From contig JAQTOP010000003.1 of NCBI GenBank assembly GCA_028713285.1, positions 1 to 64,000 on the forward strand: DNA of 64,000 bases. Reading direction: 5' to 3'. Both the position numbers and the translations under genes were made by a program. The notes beneath the pieces are model-generated. The model saw nothing but the letters and a program-made list of their open reading frames with translations. It did no database searches and was not told where the DNA came from. Below, piece by piece: positions 43,301 through 51,916 of the stretch. Every line of letters starts with the position of its first letter. Positions within the stretch are counted from its first letter, which is position 1. The stretch is from Terrimicrobiaceae bacterium. Its GTDB lineage: Bacteria; Verrucomicrobiota; Verrucomicrobiia; Chthoniobacterales; JAATET01.

Positions 43301-45550
43301 CGGCCCAAGCCGAGGCGGATCGTATGGGTTGTCGTAATAATACCAAATGCGAGATTCCAAGGGATCTTTCTCGCTTTCTAAAATTCCGGTGATGATGGAT
43401 CCCGTGCCCCCATCCTTATGCAGCCAGTGATAAATATGCGCTTTCGTATAATCTCCAGGTGCCTCCATCCATTGCTTTTTCGTCCAATAGAAACTATCGC
43501 GATACTGCATGTAGCTGTTTACAAAGGCACCGGAGGGAATTGTATTCGGCGTCCCTGCTGCAGTCGGAACTTCGTTCGTTGGAGCGGTTGTATTGAGTGG
43601 ATTCGAATACGGATTAAATTCGACGCGCTCGATTGCTCCATAAGGGTCTTTAGCCTGGACCCACCGTAAGAGTGGTTCCGGTGAATTCACTCCGGGAATA
43701 TCGCCGAAAATGAAGCTCGTTTTTCCATACGGGGTGGTAAGAGTTGTAAGTTGACCGCTAGGATTGTATTCAAAACTCGACGTAATGAGAACAGGGTCGG
43801 TGATCGATTGTAAGCGCCTGACACCATTCACGGTTGAATATACAAACGACGCATATCGACTGAAACGATCTCTTACTTTAGTTACACGATACGGATCGCC
43901 GTCATTGTACTCAAGTTGAGTGTAATTGGACGCGGCTCCAAAAGTTACCGTTGCATCATAAACTCGGTTAATGCGAGAGGGGTAGATCGCGTCGTATTGA
44001 AACTGGAGTATACTTCCAACAGGATCAATAATCTTGGATAGAAAAATCCTTCGACTGCTTCCAGAACCTACGACCTGCGAGTAAACATAAGAAGCTCCGT
44101 TCTGTAAGGTTCGAGTATAAGTAACCGGCGAGGTTGTAAATTGGAGCGTCGCGGGACTTTGGGTATAGTCTTGGAGGTATTTTCCCGAGGAGGAATTATA
44201 AGTATAAGATTCGGCCCCACCTCCCGGAAGCTGGATTTTCAAGCTACCTGAACCAGTTGTTCCCGAGTCTTCAAGATACGATGCCCAAGAACACTCCCAC
44301 TGCGAGCTAAAATTGGTATATGTTAAGCTGGCTGGCTGATCGGCCTCAACCTGATTGTAGTTAACACGAAGAGTTACGTCGGGACCAAAAGCGGGCTTGT
44401 ATGAAACAGGGGTGTCGCCCACGGTCAGACTGGCTGTCATCGCGAAAAATTGATACTGGGCCATTGGCGATGTCGGGCAGCCTTGACACGTAACGTCGGT
44501 ATTTTTTGTGTCCGAGCCATCTTGTCCGCTGGTGTACCCCTTTCCGAAAACATGCTTAGCCTCCTCATGATCAACGGAGGTCCAGCCATCGGGAAGTTTC
44601 CCAGCAGGGATGAGGAAATAGCCTGAGGCTTCCTGATCGAGCGTAGAGGCAGTGATCCAATGCCTCGTTCCAAATGTCGGATCGACCATCAGGTAGCGAT
44701 CTTTGTTTTTTGCAACAATGGCTCCATAGTGACCGACCTTCCAGTTAACTACGGAAGGAACGATGACCGTCGCGCCCGGAGCGCGCTTGGCCATTTGGAA
44801 ATTCATCCCTAGCTTATCGGCCAAAGCCGCAACCTGCGTTAGCGAAAAGCCGGTGGTTGCAGAAGGTGTTTCCTGGGTAAAATGCGTTCCTACATCTTTG
44901 TTTTTGGAGCGTAGGATCGAAGCCAAAGCCTCCGGACCGCACCGGAACGATACTTCCGGTTTGTTATTCATCATCCACAGACCATCTCTGGCTGCATGCA
45001 AATACACATTGGCACCATCGGCAATCGACCGTCCGTTTAGCGAGCCGAGGACATTCGTTAACTCATCCTTGCGTCCGAGCCTGGACAACATCAGCGAGTA
45101 TTTTGCAATTGCAAAATCCCCGACGCGTTTCGCTTCCGGAGTCGAAAGATCATTTGTTAGCTCCCAAGCATGCTTCCACGCGGCCAAAGCCTTTGTGAAC
45201 TCGCCATCATTGTAAAAGAGTTGTCCCAGATTTAGCCAAACGGAAGCCGTCCAAGACGAATTGGGGAAATCCTCGGCAAATTTTTCCAACGCGGAGTTGT
45301 CGTCTGCGCTATCCTGAGCTTGAAATTCCCGCAATGCCTCGCCCAAGGCATTGCGCTCGGTCTGCGATTGCTTTTCTAAAACTGGAATCAAACCTTCAGG
45401 AAGTGCCGGAAAGCTTGTTAACTCCTGTAAGGACGGAGACGCGGAAACTGGAATTTCTCCACTGCCCGCATTTGAATTCTGTAGCCAAGCCGTCGAGAAG
45501 ACGACCGCAAGCCCTACTGCGAGTGTCTTTGATGATTTAATCATTATCAT
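40370..45550 (-). CDS. RHS-repeat protein with N-terminal C39-like peptidase domain (polymorphic toxin candidate)
   Basis: The 1,726-aa exported protein has a signal peptide (SSKTLAVGLAVVFSTAWLQNSNAG). A TPR-like helical region (about 85-170) is followed by a C39-like cysteine peptidase domain: Cys204 in FRCGPEALASIL, His in VGHYGAIV and Asp in LMVDPTFG. From about 370 to 1570 there are RHS/YD repeats, ending in the core signature FDAEVGRWLSRDP...LYCYCYNSPITTIDRDGRDP. After it a 144-residue Gly/Ala-rich hydrophobic tail follows. The start overlaps the upstream gene by ATGA; the alternative start is 45544. Confidence 0.9.
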   Translation of the reverse strand: MIMIKSSKTLAVGLAVVFSTAWLQNSNAGSGEIPVSASPSLQELTSFPALPEGLIPVLEKQSQTERNALGEALREFQAQDSADDNSALEKFAEDFPNSSWTASVWLNLGQLFYNDGEFTKALAAWKHAWELTNDLSTPEAKRVGDFAIAKYSLMLSRLGRKDELTNVLGSLNGRSIADGANVYLHAARDGLWMMNNKPEVSFRCGPEALASILRSKNKDVGTHFTQETPSATTGFSLTQVAALADKLGMNFQMAKRAPGATVIVPSVVNWKVGHYGAIVAKNKDRYLMVDPTFGTRHWITASTLDQEASGYFLIPAGKLPDGWTSVDHEEAKHVFGKGYTSGQDGSDTKNTDVTCQGCPTSPMAQYQFFAMTASLTVGDTPVSYKPAFGPDVTLRVNYNQVEADQPASLTYTNFSSQWECSWASYLEDSGTTGSGSLKIQLPGGGAESYTYNSSSGKYLQDYTQSPATLQFTTSPVTYTRTLQNGASYVYSQVVGSGSSRRIFLSKIIDPVGSILQFQYDAIYPSRINRVYDATVTFGAASNYTQLEYNDGDPYRVTKVRDRFSRYASFVYSTVNGVRRLQSITDPVLITSSFEYNPSGQLTTLTTPYGKTSFIFGDIPGVNSPEPLLRWVQAKDPYGAIERVEFNPYSNPLNTTAPTNEVPTAAGTPNTIPSGAFVNSYMQYRDSFYWTKKQWMEAPGDYTKAHIYHWLHKDGGTGSIITGILESEKDPLESRIWYYYDNPYDPPRLGPVSQPKIVARTVEDASGVVKTQATLYEYNAQGNVTKITDPKGRETDFLYLSNGIDVQYIKQKTASGFDTVAEFQYDTGYPNASYPPRCPKKYIDASGQPTTFTYDSHGRVLTILNALNETTQFIYQTTASAADYGKLKTIIRPNTAETLNFAYDSAQRIYTKTNSDNYILTYFYDNIDRPTKIQYPDTSSENFTYDKLDLGTYRDRSGTATIYRYNALRRMVAQIDALNHTNQYKWCKCGSLDSMIDGNGHTTQWNRDIDGRVVKKIYADTKSETSTYESLSGRLSTLVNGNLQTKTYHYNVDNTLASVAYSGGSAPGVSWGYDTVYKRVTSMLDGSGTTNYTYVPVGTLGALKLFTEDGPLDSGTSDKITYTYDAIGRSKTSNVGSAGTENKIMWYFDNLSRLTQLDTNLGSFTFPVYDGTTNRIKEIDYPNGTTGHRQSTTFQYFGNSGDRRLSQILNLSDGANPSSILSKFDYVGYSLDGRIKSMQTQLGASAANQYTYGYDGVYELTSAIRKVVSTGTTDKTFSYGYDKAWNRTSEQRDSTLTTWTPNSVNQLVYRSGGGKLLVAGHTNEAATVTVQGAGVPVDSGNNFSTQINASGTMTLSITATDYSPNHNTTPIKHWLVSSSGASTATYTYDNNGNLLSDGTKSYEWDAENRLTKITVGSNVYEFAYDGFNRRVSEKLNGSTTRTWIWSGLRIVEERNATGTTVTKRFYPLGEQWIGGSSAGNYFYTRDHLGSVREMTNSSTAIVAQYDYDPYGRITKLNGTLDATFLYTGHFYHQGAQLTLAPYRAFDAEVGRWLSRDPSNNYPPSNLYCYCYNSPITTIDRDGRDPVLAVVGGVVGAISGGFAGQASGGGWGALTGAIAGGIGGLVGGSLDNPVAGGFVSGALSSLIGNLLNGTAFCNPSGTVGAALASGAIGAAAGAGAWGLGAFASHSGISTEIENAVNLFGAAGTGFVGGLAGGFSDSLAGTLSQ

Positions 45551-48516
45551 TGCGGAATGGCCCCTACTGGTTGGTCAAGGGTAATCGTGGGAGGGGTAGT
45601 ATCGGAACTACTGCCGGAAGGCGCTACAGAGCGCGTTGGATCGAGAGGAAAGGCATCCAAAGCATCGCTGACACCGTCTCCGTCGGTATCTGTAAGATAC
45701 GGACTGGTTCCACGTGCGATTTCGGTGGCGTTAGAAATCCCGTCTCCGTCAATATCTGTATTTACCGGATCGATTCCCGAACCAACGGAAATCCCGTCCC
45801 AAACGCCATCGCCATTGGTATCCTTGATTTGCGGATTAGTGCCATAATACAATTCCCATCCATTCGAGAGTCCGTCCCCATCATCATCCGCGATCCATTC
45901 GGAAGGATAGAGGGGGTTGTGAATATCCGCCAAGGCATCGAACAAATCTCCTTTGCTATACGGATTGGTCGTGGGGTTGTTTGGATCATCTTCAAACTCG
46001 TATTCGTATTTGTTGATCAAGCGATCATTATCTGGATCACCAGTTGCGTTTTGTGCCGTCAGATTGCCAAAATACTTGATTTCCCACCAATCGGGCAGGC
46101 CATCACCGCCACCCGTGTCCTGATCTCTAAACTCATCGGCTCCAATATCTGGGGCTAGGCCTGAAGGCCTAGATTCACCCTGGAAATCAAAAGCCGCATT
46201 ATTCGACGCAGCACCGTGGTCGATAGCAAAAGATCCTTTAATAAGATACCCGCTACGAGTTAGTCGAGGATCCCAATTGGTGGCGCCGAATTGCCCACCG
46301 TAAATAATACTATTTTGAACCGTGACGTCGGGCGCGTTAAATTGAATTTCGGGTAGCGCGTTATTGACATTATCCCAAATAATGCTGTTGACGATCCGCA
46401 GCTTTCCGTAACCGGAAATACTGTTTGCATTGGTCCAGCCGGAGTTCCGCATAAAGGTGCAATTTATGAAGGAAACATTGCCGCTAATTATTTGAACTGC
46501 CGCCGCACCAGAAAACCCAGGACCGTTATTATTATCTGAAAAGATACAATTCACAAATCGCTGCTCAAAATTGATACTCCCATAAGTATTGCAATATACT
46601 GCATATCCCGTATAGGCGTAATTGTGGTGCAGCCAAAGTCCACTTACGACGCTCGCTTGGTATAAGTTTAGCATCGAGTCTCCCGACGACGACCCATTTG
46701 TTATCTCCACCGGCTTATTGCCAGCCTCGCCCAACAATAAGACGGGTTTATAAATATAGACAGCCGCCGCGTATGCAGGGCCTTGCTTAATGTCTATCAC
46801 CGCGTAATCGTCATTTGCTCCCAAGGCATTGAGCGCTCCAGAAATAGTCTTGTATTGGTGCGCAGAGGGATTGTCGACTGAGAGATTGGAATTTGCCTGC
46901 AATACGGCTGGCGGGTTGCTTACTGGATGAGTGGGATCAGAGACTCGACCGTAAGTGAATGGAGCCCAGCCGTGTTTATATTCGTATACGTTCGGCACGC
47001 CATCTCCATCGGCATCTTCCAAGCCGTCCAAAATGTCCTTGGGCCGCATACCATGAGCGACTTCATATCCGTCATCGATTCCGTCTCCGTCCGTGTCTGC
47101 ATTGTTCGGATCGGTGCGATAAAAGGCTTCCGCTTGATTGTTTAGACCGTCGCTATCTGGATCGGCAGTTGGATTCGAGACTGTGACGTTGTCGGGATTC
47201 GTAGCATTGGCGGTGACATAATCAGACGCAATCGTTGCATCTGGTATGACATTATTAAACATTTCGATTTCATCGATCACCCCTTTAAGAGGTTGGCTCT
47301 GATACCCGTCGCTGGCAAAAGTTAAACCATAGGAGCCAAATTTAGCGACATCAACATCCAAGTTCCAAACCGTAGAATCGCTTCCAACTAGCGCACCATC
47401 GATAAATAACTTTCGTTGAGTAGGAGTGTAAGTCAGCGCCAATTGGTGCCATTTATTGGGAGTCCAGTAGATGTTATTTGCCGCGGGGGTATTCCAACCG
47501 ATCCAGTGTCCGTGTCCGTCTATTTCGCCGAATGTGAGTTGCCGATAACCTGTTTGGGCGTGTAAAGCCCACCATGCGATGCTATTGTTTCCCGTCCACG
47601 CACCAAGCTCTACAAACCGACTAAAAGTTCCAGACATTGCCGACTGGGAGGGATCCCAATCGGTTTTAAACCAAAATCGGATGGTTCCTTGTTTTAGAGA
47701 AACATTCGACGAACCATCATACCGAGTTCGTGCATACCGGATTGTTTGACCGTTCGTATCAATTCGCAATCCCTTGCCGATAAACCCGTCCACCAGCTGC
47801 GCATTGACAGCCTGAGGAAGCTGCCCTTGGTCAGAAGCCCAATTTAAGCGATCAAAACTAAAAGATGAAATCTTTTGGGCTTTGAAACTAGTGTAATCAT
47901 TGGGATTAGTGTCATCCAGATATTCCTGATAGTTGCTTAGACCATCATTATCGGAGTCGACGAATGGGCTGTTTCCCACATGACCGAAGTATTGAGTTTC
48001 CCAAACGTCAGGCAGCCCGTTTTTATCAATATCAAGAGGCGTAAGATCGGGAACGATCTGAGCGATAATTTGAATAGATTCCGAATATTCTGGAGTGTTT
48101 GTTCCGGGATGTTTCCTTTCGGTTATAAAAGTAACGGTGAAAAGATATGCCGTACTGGATATAATGCCGGTGAGATCTTTCGGAACTTGAAAATTAGAAG
48201 GAGTCGTCGAATCACCAAGACTTGTAATTACAAGATTACCTAAAGAATTAGTATAGCTAAACTGATGAGCTTTCCAGCCTGGAGCTGGCTTCGCCGTGGC
48301 GTTAAAGGTATAAGAAACAGGCTCCAAATATAGATTGCGAGACGCCGAAATGCCCGGATCAGCTTGAACGACGACTTTGCAAGGATTCTTGAACTGATGG
48401 GTCGCAGTCCCGGCGGAGCCCTGTGTATATGTCGCCAACGGAACCGCCTCTGCGGGGAATGCAATAGCCAATAAAACTGCTACAAGCGAGCCAACTTGGG
48501 GCCAAGATTTTTTCAC
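45547..48516 (-). CDS. Secreted multidomain protein with TSP3 calcium repeats, LamG-like and beta-helix domains
   Basis: The 989-aa protein has a signal peptide (SWPQVGSLVAVLLAIAFPAEA). An N-terminal Ig/PKD-like part precedes a TSP3/EF-hand-like unit (DIDKNGLPDVWE, DSDNDGLSNYQEY). A LamG/concanavalin-like domain follows at about 235-430 (TIRFWFKTDW, NKWHQLALTYTPTQRKLFIDG). TSP3 units (DTDGDGIDDGYE) precede a right-handed beta-helix (about 570-770), and a C-terminal TSP3 array ends in DTDGDGVSDALDAFP. It is probably an adhesin or extracellular scaffold. It is coupled by ATGA overlaps to both neighbours. Confidence 0.85.
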   Translation of the reverse strand: MKKSWPQVGSLVAVLLAIAFPAEAVPLATYTQGSAGTATHQFKNPCKVVVQADPGISASRNLYLEPVSYTFNATAKPAPGWKAHQFSYTNSLGNLVITSLGDSTTPSNFQVPKDLTGIISSTAYLFTVTFITERKHPGTNTPEYSESIQIIAQIVPDLTPLDIDKNGLPDVWETQYFGHVGNSPFVDSDNDGLSNYQEYLDDTNPNDYTSFKAQKISSFSFDRLNWASDQGQLPQAVNAQLVDGFIGKGLRIDTNGQTIRYARTRYDGSSNVSLKQGTIRFWFKTDWDPSQSAMSGTFSRFVELGAWTGNNSIAWWALHAQTGYRQLTFGEIDGHGHWIGWNTPAANNIYWTPNKWHQLALTYTPTQRKLFIDGALVGSDSTVWNLDVDVAKFGSYGLTFASDGYQSQPLKGVIDEIEMFNNVIPDATIASDYVTANATNPDNVTVSNPTADPDSDGLNNQAEAFYRTDPNNADTDGDGIDDGYEVAHGMRPKDILDGLEDADGDGVPNVYEYKHGWAPFTYGRVSDPTHPVSNPPAVLQANSNLSVDNPSAHQYKTISGALNALGANDDYAVIDIKQGPAYAAAVYIYKPVLLLGEAGNKPVEITNGSSSGDSMLNLYQASVVSGLWLHHNYAYTGYAVYCNTYGSINFEQRFVNCIFSDNNNGPGFSGAAAVQIISGNVSFINCTFMRNSGWTNANSISGYGKLRIVNSIIWDNVNNALPEIQFNAPDVTVQNSIIYGGQFGATNWDPRLTRSGYLIKGSFAIDHGAASNNAAFDFQGESRPSGLAPDIGADEFRDQDTGGGDGLPDWWEIKYFGNLTAQNATGDPDNDRLINKYEYEFEDDPNNPTTNPYSKGDLFDALADIHNPLYPSEWIADDDGDGLSNGWELYYGTNPQIKDTNGDGVWDGISVGSGIDPVNTDIDGDGISNATEIARGTSPYLTDTDGDGVSDALDAFPLDPTRSVAPSGSSSDTTPPTITLDQPVGAIPQ

Positions 48517-50675
48517 AATTTTGCCTGGTCTTGCTGAATTTCCGAAGACTGACTCTGGAGAAAATCAATAGAATACGTGGTTTCAGCGGCAATTTGAGCT
48601 ACTGGGATACCGCTTAGAAGCCGGCATCTGACGTCCAACTCCTGCTTCCAATGCATGCCTAGAGAGCTACCCAGGGCAAGGCGCAAAGATTGAACATTGC
48701 TCTGAACCTTGGGACGGTCATTACCCTGAACCGAACGCAAGGCGAGCCAATAATAGGCATAAGCGCACGCCGAATAAGTCGGAGCCTGCCCAACAATCCA
48801 TTCAAACCATTTGAACGCATCCGCTGTCTTGTTACGTTCAATCAGTGACAGAGCCTGGGGAATTCCAATTTCTGCCACCCCATTCGGCGGTGTGGCCGAA
48901 TCATTCAAATATTGTTGAGCTAAGGAATCGGCTTGTGTAAAATTCCCAACATGGCGGTATGCATCGAAAACTAGTGACAAATACTGCCAAAAGACTCCGG
49001 CCTTAGTCCAAAGCCAGTTTCGCTGGTACGCTGTGAGCTGCTCCCATTGCTTGATAATGGATTTGTCCTTTCCAAAATCACTTTGCCGCCGTGAGAGTTT
49101 GAAAAGAATCTGAAGTGCGGCAGTCGGATTTTCCTCTGAAGCTAAAAGATTAACCGCAAGATTCTCTCCTCGTTCAAATACCTGCGGAGCAAGATCAGCA
49201 GCCTGAGATGGTGCTTGACTCATCTGCCTAGCCAAGTCTAGCAACAGTTCGTAATCTTGAATTTGATTAGCGGTCGCCAACAATTGAGGAGCTGCGGCAT
49301 CCAATGCTTCTGTGTCGTCCAATTGAATAATGCAGCGCATCCACTCAATCGTGGCCAATACTTGAAACCGAGGCGGAATATTTTTGAGCGCTGAAAGTTT
49401 TTCAAACAAGGAAGCCGCTACAGATATATTTCCTTGGCTACGCTGCAAACTGGCCAACAGCCAGAGTGATTTATTGTCGCTCAGCGTCTGAGGATCAGAC
49501 TCAATCAGATTGATCGCTAAATCAGGTCGCTTGGCTTGGACGCAAGCTCGAGCCAAGCCGTGTAGAAAGATATGTCTCCAAGATGCTCCATGACGAGAAA
49601 CCCCTTCTGCAAGTAAACTGTCTGTTTCCGGTGACCCATTTCCGACCAGCTTTTGAATAACTACTGCTTTGGCCGCTCCGAGCCATTCCATCGGGCCAAG
49701 GTTTGGAGTGTTTATTAGATCCGCAGCTGCGTTTATATCGGAAGAATTGCTAGCAAGCTTCATTTTTCCGAACTGAGCTTGCAAAATGTAGTAAGGATCT
49801 TCTCCGGCCTGAATCGTGGCAAGTTCGATCCAGCTGGAATTATTGTATGCACGTAGAGTCTGGACAATCAGTAATTTCGCGCGTCCCCGAACGGAAGGAA
49901 CTGCTTGGGAAAGTCCGTCAATAAGTGGTTTGCCGATTCCAGATCGCCCGAGTTTTTGGGCGGCCGCAATCAAGACCGGCCAAGCAGAGAGTGTCTGGGC
50001 GCTAAATTTTCCAACCGTTAGAGCGTCCAAAGCCCCGCTATAAGCAGTTTCGTAATCTTCGTTGACTAAAGCGATTCGAGCCTGTGCAATTCTTGCCGAG
50101 AAAGCTCCTTTCGGATCCAGTTTAAGTGACTCTGCATAAAAACCCGCAGCCCGATCAGTTTCTCCTTCAATCCAAAACTGCTGCCCAATCCGAAACGCAA
50201 CGGTGCTCGGTAAAATAGGAGTTGGCGCAATTTGAATACTTCCACTCTGGGCGAAAGTTTGGGAAGCGGTGCCAAGTTGCGTATTATATTGCTGGTAAGC
50301 TTGTTTCGCTTGGTTCAGCGCCCTAATTGCAGTCTTGCTTGCCCCGTCAATATCAGCATTTCGCAATTGTGCAGTGACTCGGCCAAGCGCAGCCTTGAAC
50401 CAGTTAGTGGAAGTGCCACTCCCTATCTGCCAAGCTTTTTGAAAAGTATCGGAAGCTTGGGCGAATTTTCCCTGTAGGAGAAGGGCTTGCCCCGCCAAGG
50501 AAGCGATTTGACATTTTCGATCATCCGAGAGTGCCGGTGTAGCCGACAGTTCATCGAGCATACTTAAAGCAGAATCGAATTCGCCTTTATTAAGCTGCTT
50601 TACGACCTGTCGGAGGCCAGTAGCAATGGCACCACCACCTATTTGACTGATCGGCTGTTTTTTGCGGAAGGCCAT
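48513..50675 (-). CDS. TPR-repeat protein heading the RHS operon
   Basis: The 720-aa protein has multiple helical hairpin (TPR/Sel1-type) units, such as AGQALLLQGKFAQASDTFQKAW and AAGFYAESLKLDPKGAFSARIA. There is no signal peptide or membrane segment, so it is probably cytoplasmic. Its stop overlaps the TSP3/LamG gene by ATGA. As first gene of the operon it may act as a chaperone or assembly factor for the two large exported proteins. That role is inferred from position only. Confidence 0.75.
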   Translation of the reverse strand: MAFRKKQPISQIGGGAIATGLRQVVKQLNKGEFDSALSMLDELSATPALSDDRKCQIASLAGQALLLQGKFAQASDTFQKAWQIGSGTSTNWFKAALGRVTAQLRNADIDGASKTAIRALNQAKQAYQQYNTQLGTASQTFAQSGSIQIAPTPILPSTVAFRIGQQFWIEGETDRAAGFYAESLKLDPKGAFSARIAQARIALVNEDYETAYSGALDALTVGKFSAQTLSAWPVLIAAAQKLGRSGIGKPLIDGLSQAVPSVRGRAKLLIVQTLRAYNNSSWIELATIQAGEDPYYILQAQFGKMKLASNSSDINAAADLINTPNLGPMEWLGAAKAVVIQKLVGNGSPETDSLLAEGVSRHGASWRHIFLHGLARACVQAKRPDLAINLIESDPQTLSDNKSLWLLASLQRSQGNISVAASLFEKLSALKNIPPRFQVLATIEWMRCIIQLDDTEALDAAAPQLLATANQIQDYELLLDLARQMSQAPSQAADLAPQVFERGENLAVNLLASEENPTAALQILFKLSRRQSDFGKDKSIIKQWEQLTAYQRNWLWTKAGVFWQYLSLVFDAYRHVGNFTQADSLAQQYLNDSATPPNGVAEIGIPQALSLIERNKTADAFKWFEWIVGQAPTYSACAYAYYWLALRSVQGNDRPKVQSNVQSLRLALGSSLGMHWKQELDVRCRLLSGIPVAQIAAETTYSIDFLQSQSSEIQQDQAKL

Positions 50676-50698
50676 ATCTCCGGATTATCGAAAGTAGG

Positions 50699-50726
50699 AG
50701 CCCAAGGCGCCTAAGCGCCTTGGGCT
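50699..50726. terminator. Strong GC-rich hairpin upstream of the TPR gene
   Basis: AGCCCAAGGCGC and its complement flank CTAA, giving a 12-bp perfect stem. It sits between the Tat mini-protein gene and the TPR gene, both minus strand, so it could terminate the former. No clear T-run follows. Confidence 0.5.
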
Positions 50727-50771
50727 GAGCCATCCCATAAGCCTCTTCTGAGGTTGGGGGTAGGCAAATTG

Positions 50772-51026
50772 TTAAATATAAACTGTGCATCCATATTTTA
50801 TACGTCGCGCCACTTTTATCGCAGCCTCGACATTATCGAAACGTGCCCGGCGGCATAAACGAAGAAAGGAAGGTGAGCAACTCGCGGGGTCGTTTGGCTT
50901 AATTCGGACTGATTTCTTTTCTTCTCTTGGAGCGATTGCTTTAATTCCAATCGCTATCAATGGCGTCGATGCGAGCGTGCCGAAACACGCAAGTTTGAGA
51001 AAGCCGCGTCTTGTTGCCTTGCCCAT
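50772..51026 (-). CDS. Tat-signal mini-protein
   Basis: The 84-aa protein has a twin-arginine signal (MGKATRRGFLKLACFGTLASTPLIAIGIKA) matching RRxFLK. A short mature part, SPSFLRLCRRARFDNVEAAIKVARRIKYGC, is basic with two cysteines. No family is recognised. Tat export suggests folding before export or cofactor binding, but the mature region is very small. It diverges from the nucleosidase-like gene at 51104. Confidence 0.6.
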   Translation of the reverse strand: MGKATRRGFLKLACFGTLASTPLIAIGIKAIAPREEKKSVRIKPNDPASCSPSFLRLCRRARFDNVEAAIKVARRIKYGCTVYI

Positions 51027-51103
51027 GACAGGGAAAAGGAGTAGTTACTACATCCCAGCCTGTCAACGAGGTTTTCGAACTAAATTTTAGTTTCTATAAG
51101 TCA

Positions 51104-51916
51104 ATGAAGTTCCGCGCGTTAAGTGCCTTCTGCGCTCTTTTTTTACCGCATTTATACGGAAGCGAGATCGTATATTTCTATGCCTTGGACGCAGATTTGT
51201 CGGCGTTCAAGGCTCAGGTGGACGCCGTAGTCCCCTCGAAAAATGTTTTGGGAAGCACGGTTACGACGATGAAACTTGGAGGTCACCATATTTATGCCTT
51301 GAAGATGGGAAGCGGATGTATGCAGACAGCTGTGGCTGCGGCTATCGTTCTGTCACGGTTCCCCTGCGACTTGGCGATCTCAACAGGACCCGCCGGACGG
51401 CTATCTAATCAGCTATCCGTCGGGGAATGCGTACGAATTGCCGATGTTGTGGAGTATCAAAAAGGCAGCCAGTCGCAGGCGGGATTTGTTCTCGGCAAGG
51501 ATGCCTCTACTGTCCTTTCCCCTGAGTTTCCAATTCCCGAAGCGACGCCTCAAATGCTGAAAGACTGTCGTTCGATCCGACTCGCTTCAGGAGAACTCTT
51601 TATCGCCTCCAATGTGTTTCGCGAACGGTTACGTGAAACAACGAAAGCACAGGCTGTCGATATGAACTTGGGGGGACTTGTGAATGTTTGCGCCAAAGTG
51701 GGCGTTCCCCTCCTCGCTTGGAAGGTTGTTAGTGATTCAGCGGACAATTCTGCATCCACTGATTTTCAAGAGTTTGTAAAAAGATACAGAGGCGAAGCCG
51801 GCACAATGGCTGCCAAGCTTATCAAATTACTTCCGAAAAATCCTAATGATCCCGAGAATCATTCCAATCTCAAGTCGTTGCTCGATTCCGTTGAAACGTC
51901 TACCTGGGGAAAGTAA
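51104..51916 (+). CDS. Secreted nucleosidase/phosphorylase-like protein (PNP_UDP_1 superfamily)
   Basis: The 270-aa protein has a signal peptide (MKFRALSAFCALFLPHLYGS). A fold like MTA/SAH nucleosidase is recognisable from KMGSGCMQTAVAAAIVL, VGECVRIADVVEYQ, QAVDMNLGGLVNVCAKVGVPLLAWKVVSDSAD. The catalytic Asp of SDSAD is present. The nucleoside-binding Glu of the VDME motif is Asn, which would weaken ribose binding. Export outside the cytoplasm is unusual for this family. It stands alone between divergent genes. Confidence 0.75.
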   Translation: MKFRALSAFCALFLPHLYGSEIVYFYALDADLSAFKAQVDAVVPSKNVLGSTVTTMKLGGHHIYALKMGSGCMQTAVAAAIVLSRFPCDLAISTGPAGRLSNQLSVGECVRIADVVEYQKGSQSQAGFVLGKDASTVLSPEFPIPEATPQMLKDCRSIRLASGELFIASNVFRERLRETTKAQAVDMNLGGLVNVCAKVGVPLLAWKVVSDSADNSASTDFQEFVKRYRGEAGTMAAKLIKLLPKNPNDPENHSNLKSLLDSVETSTWGK

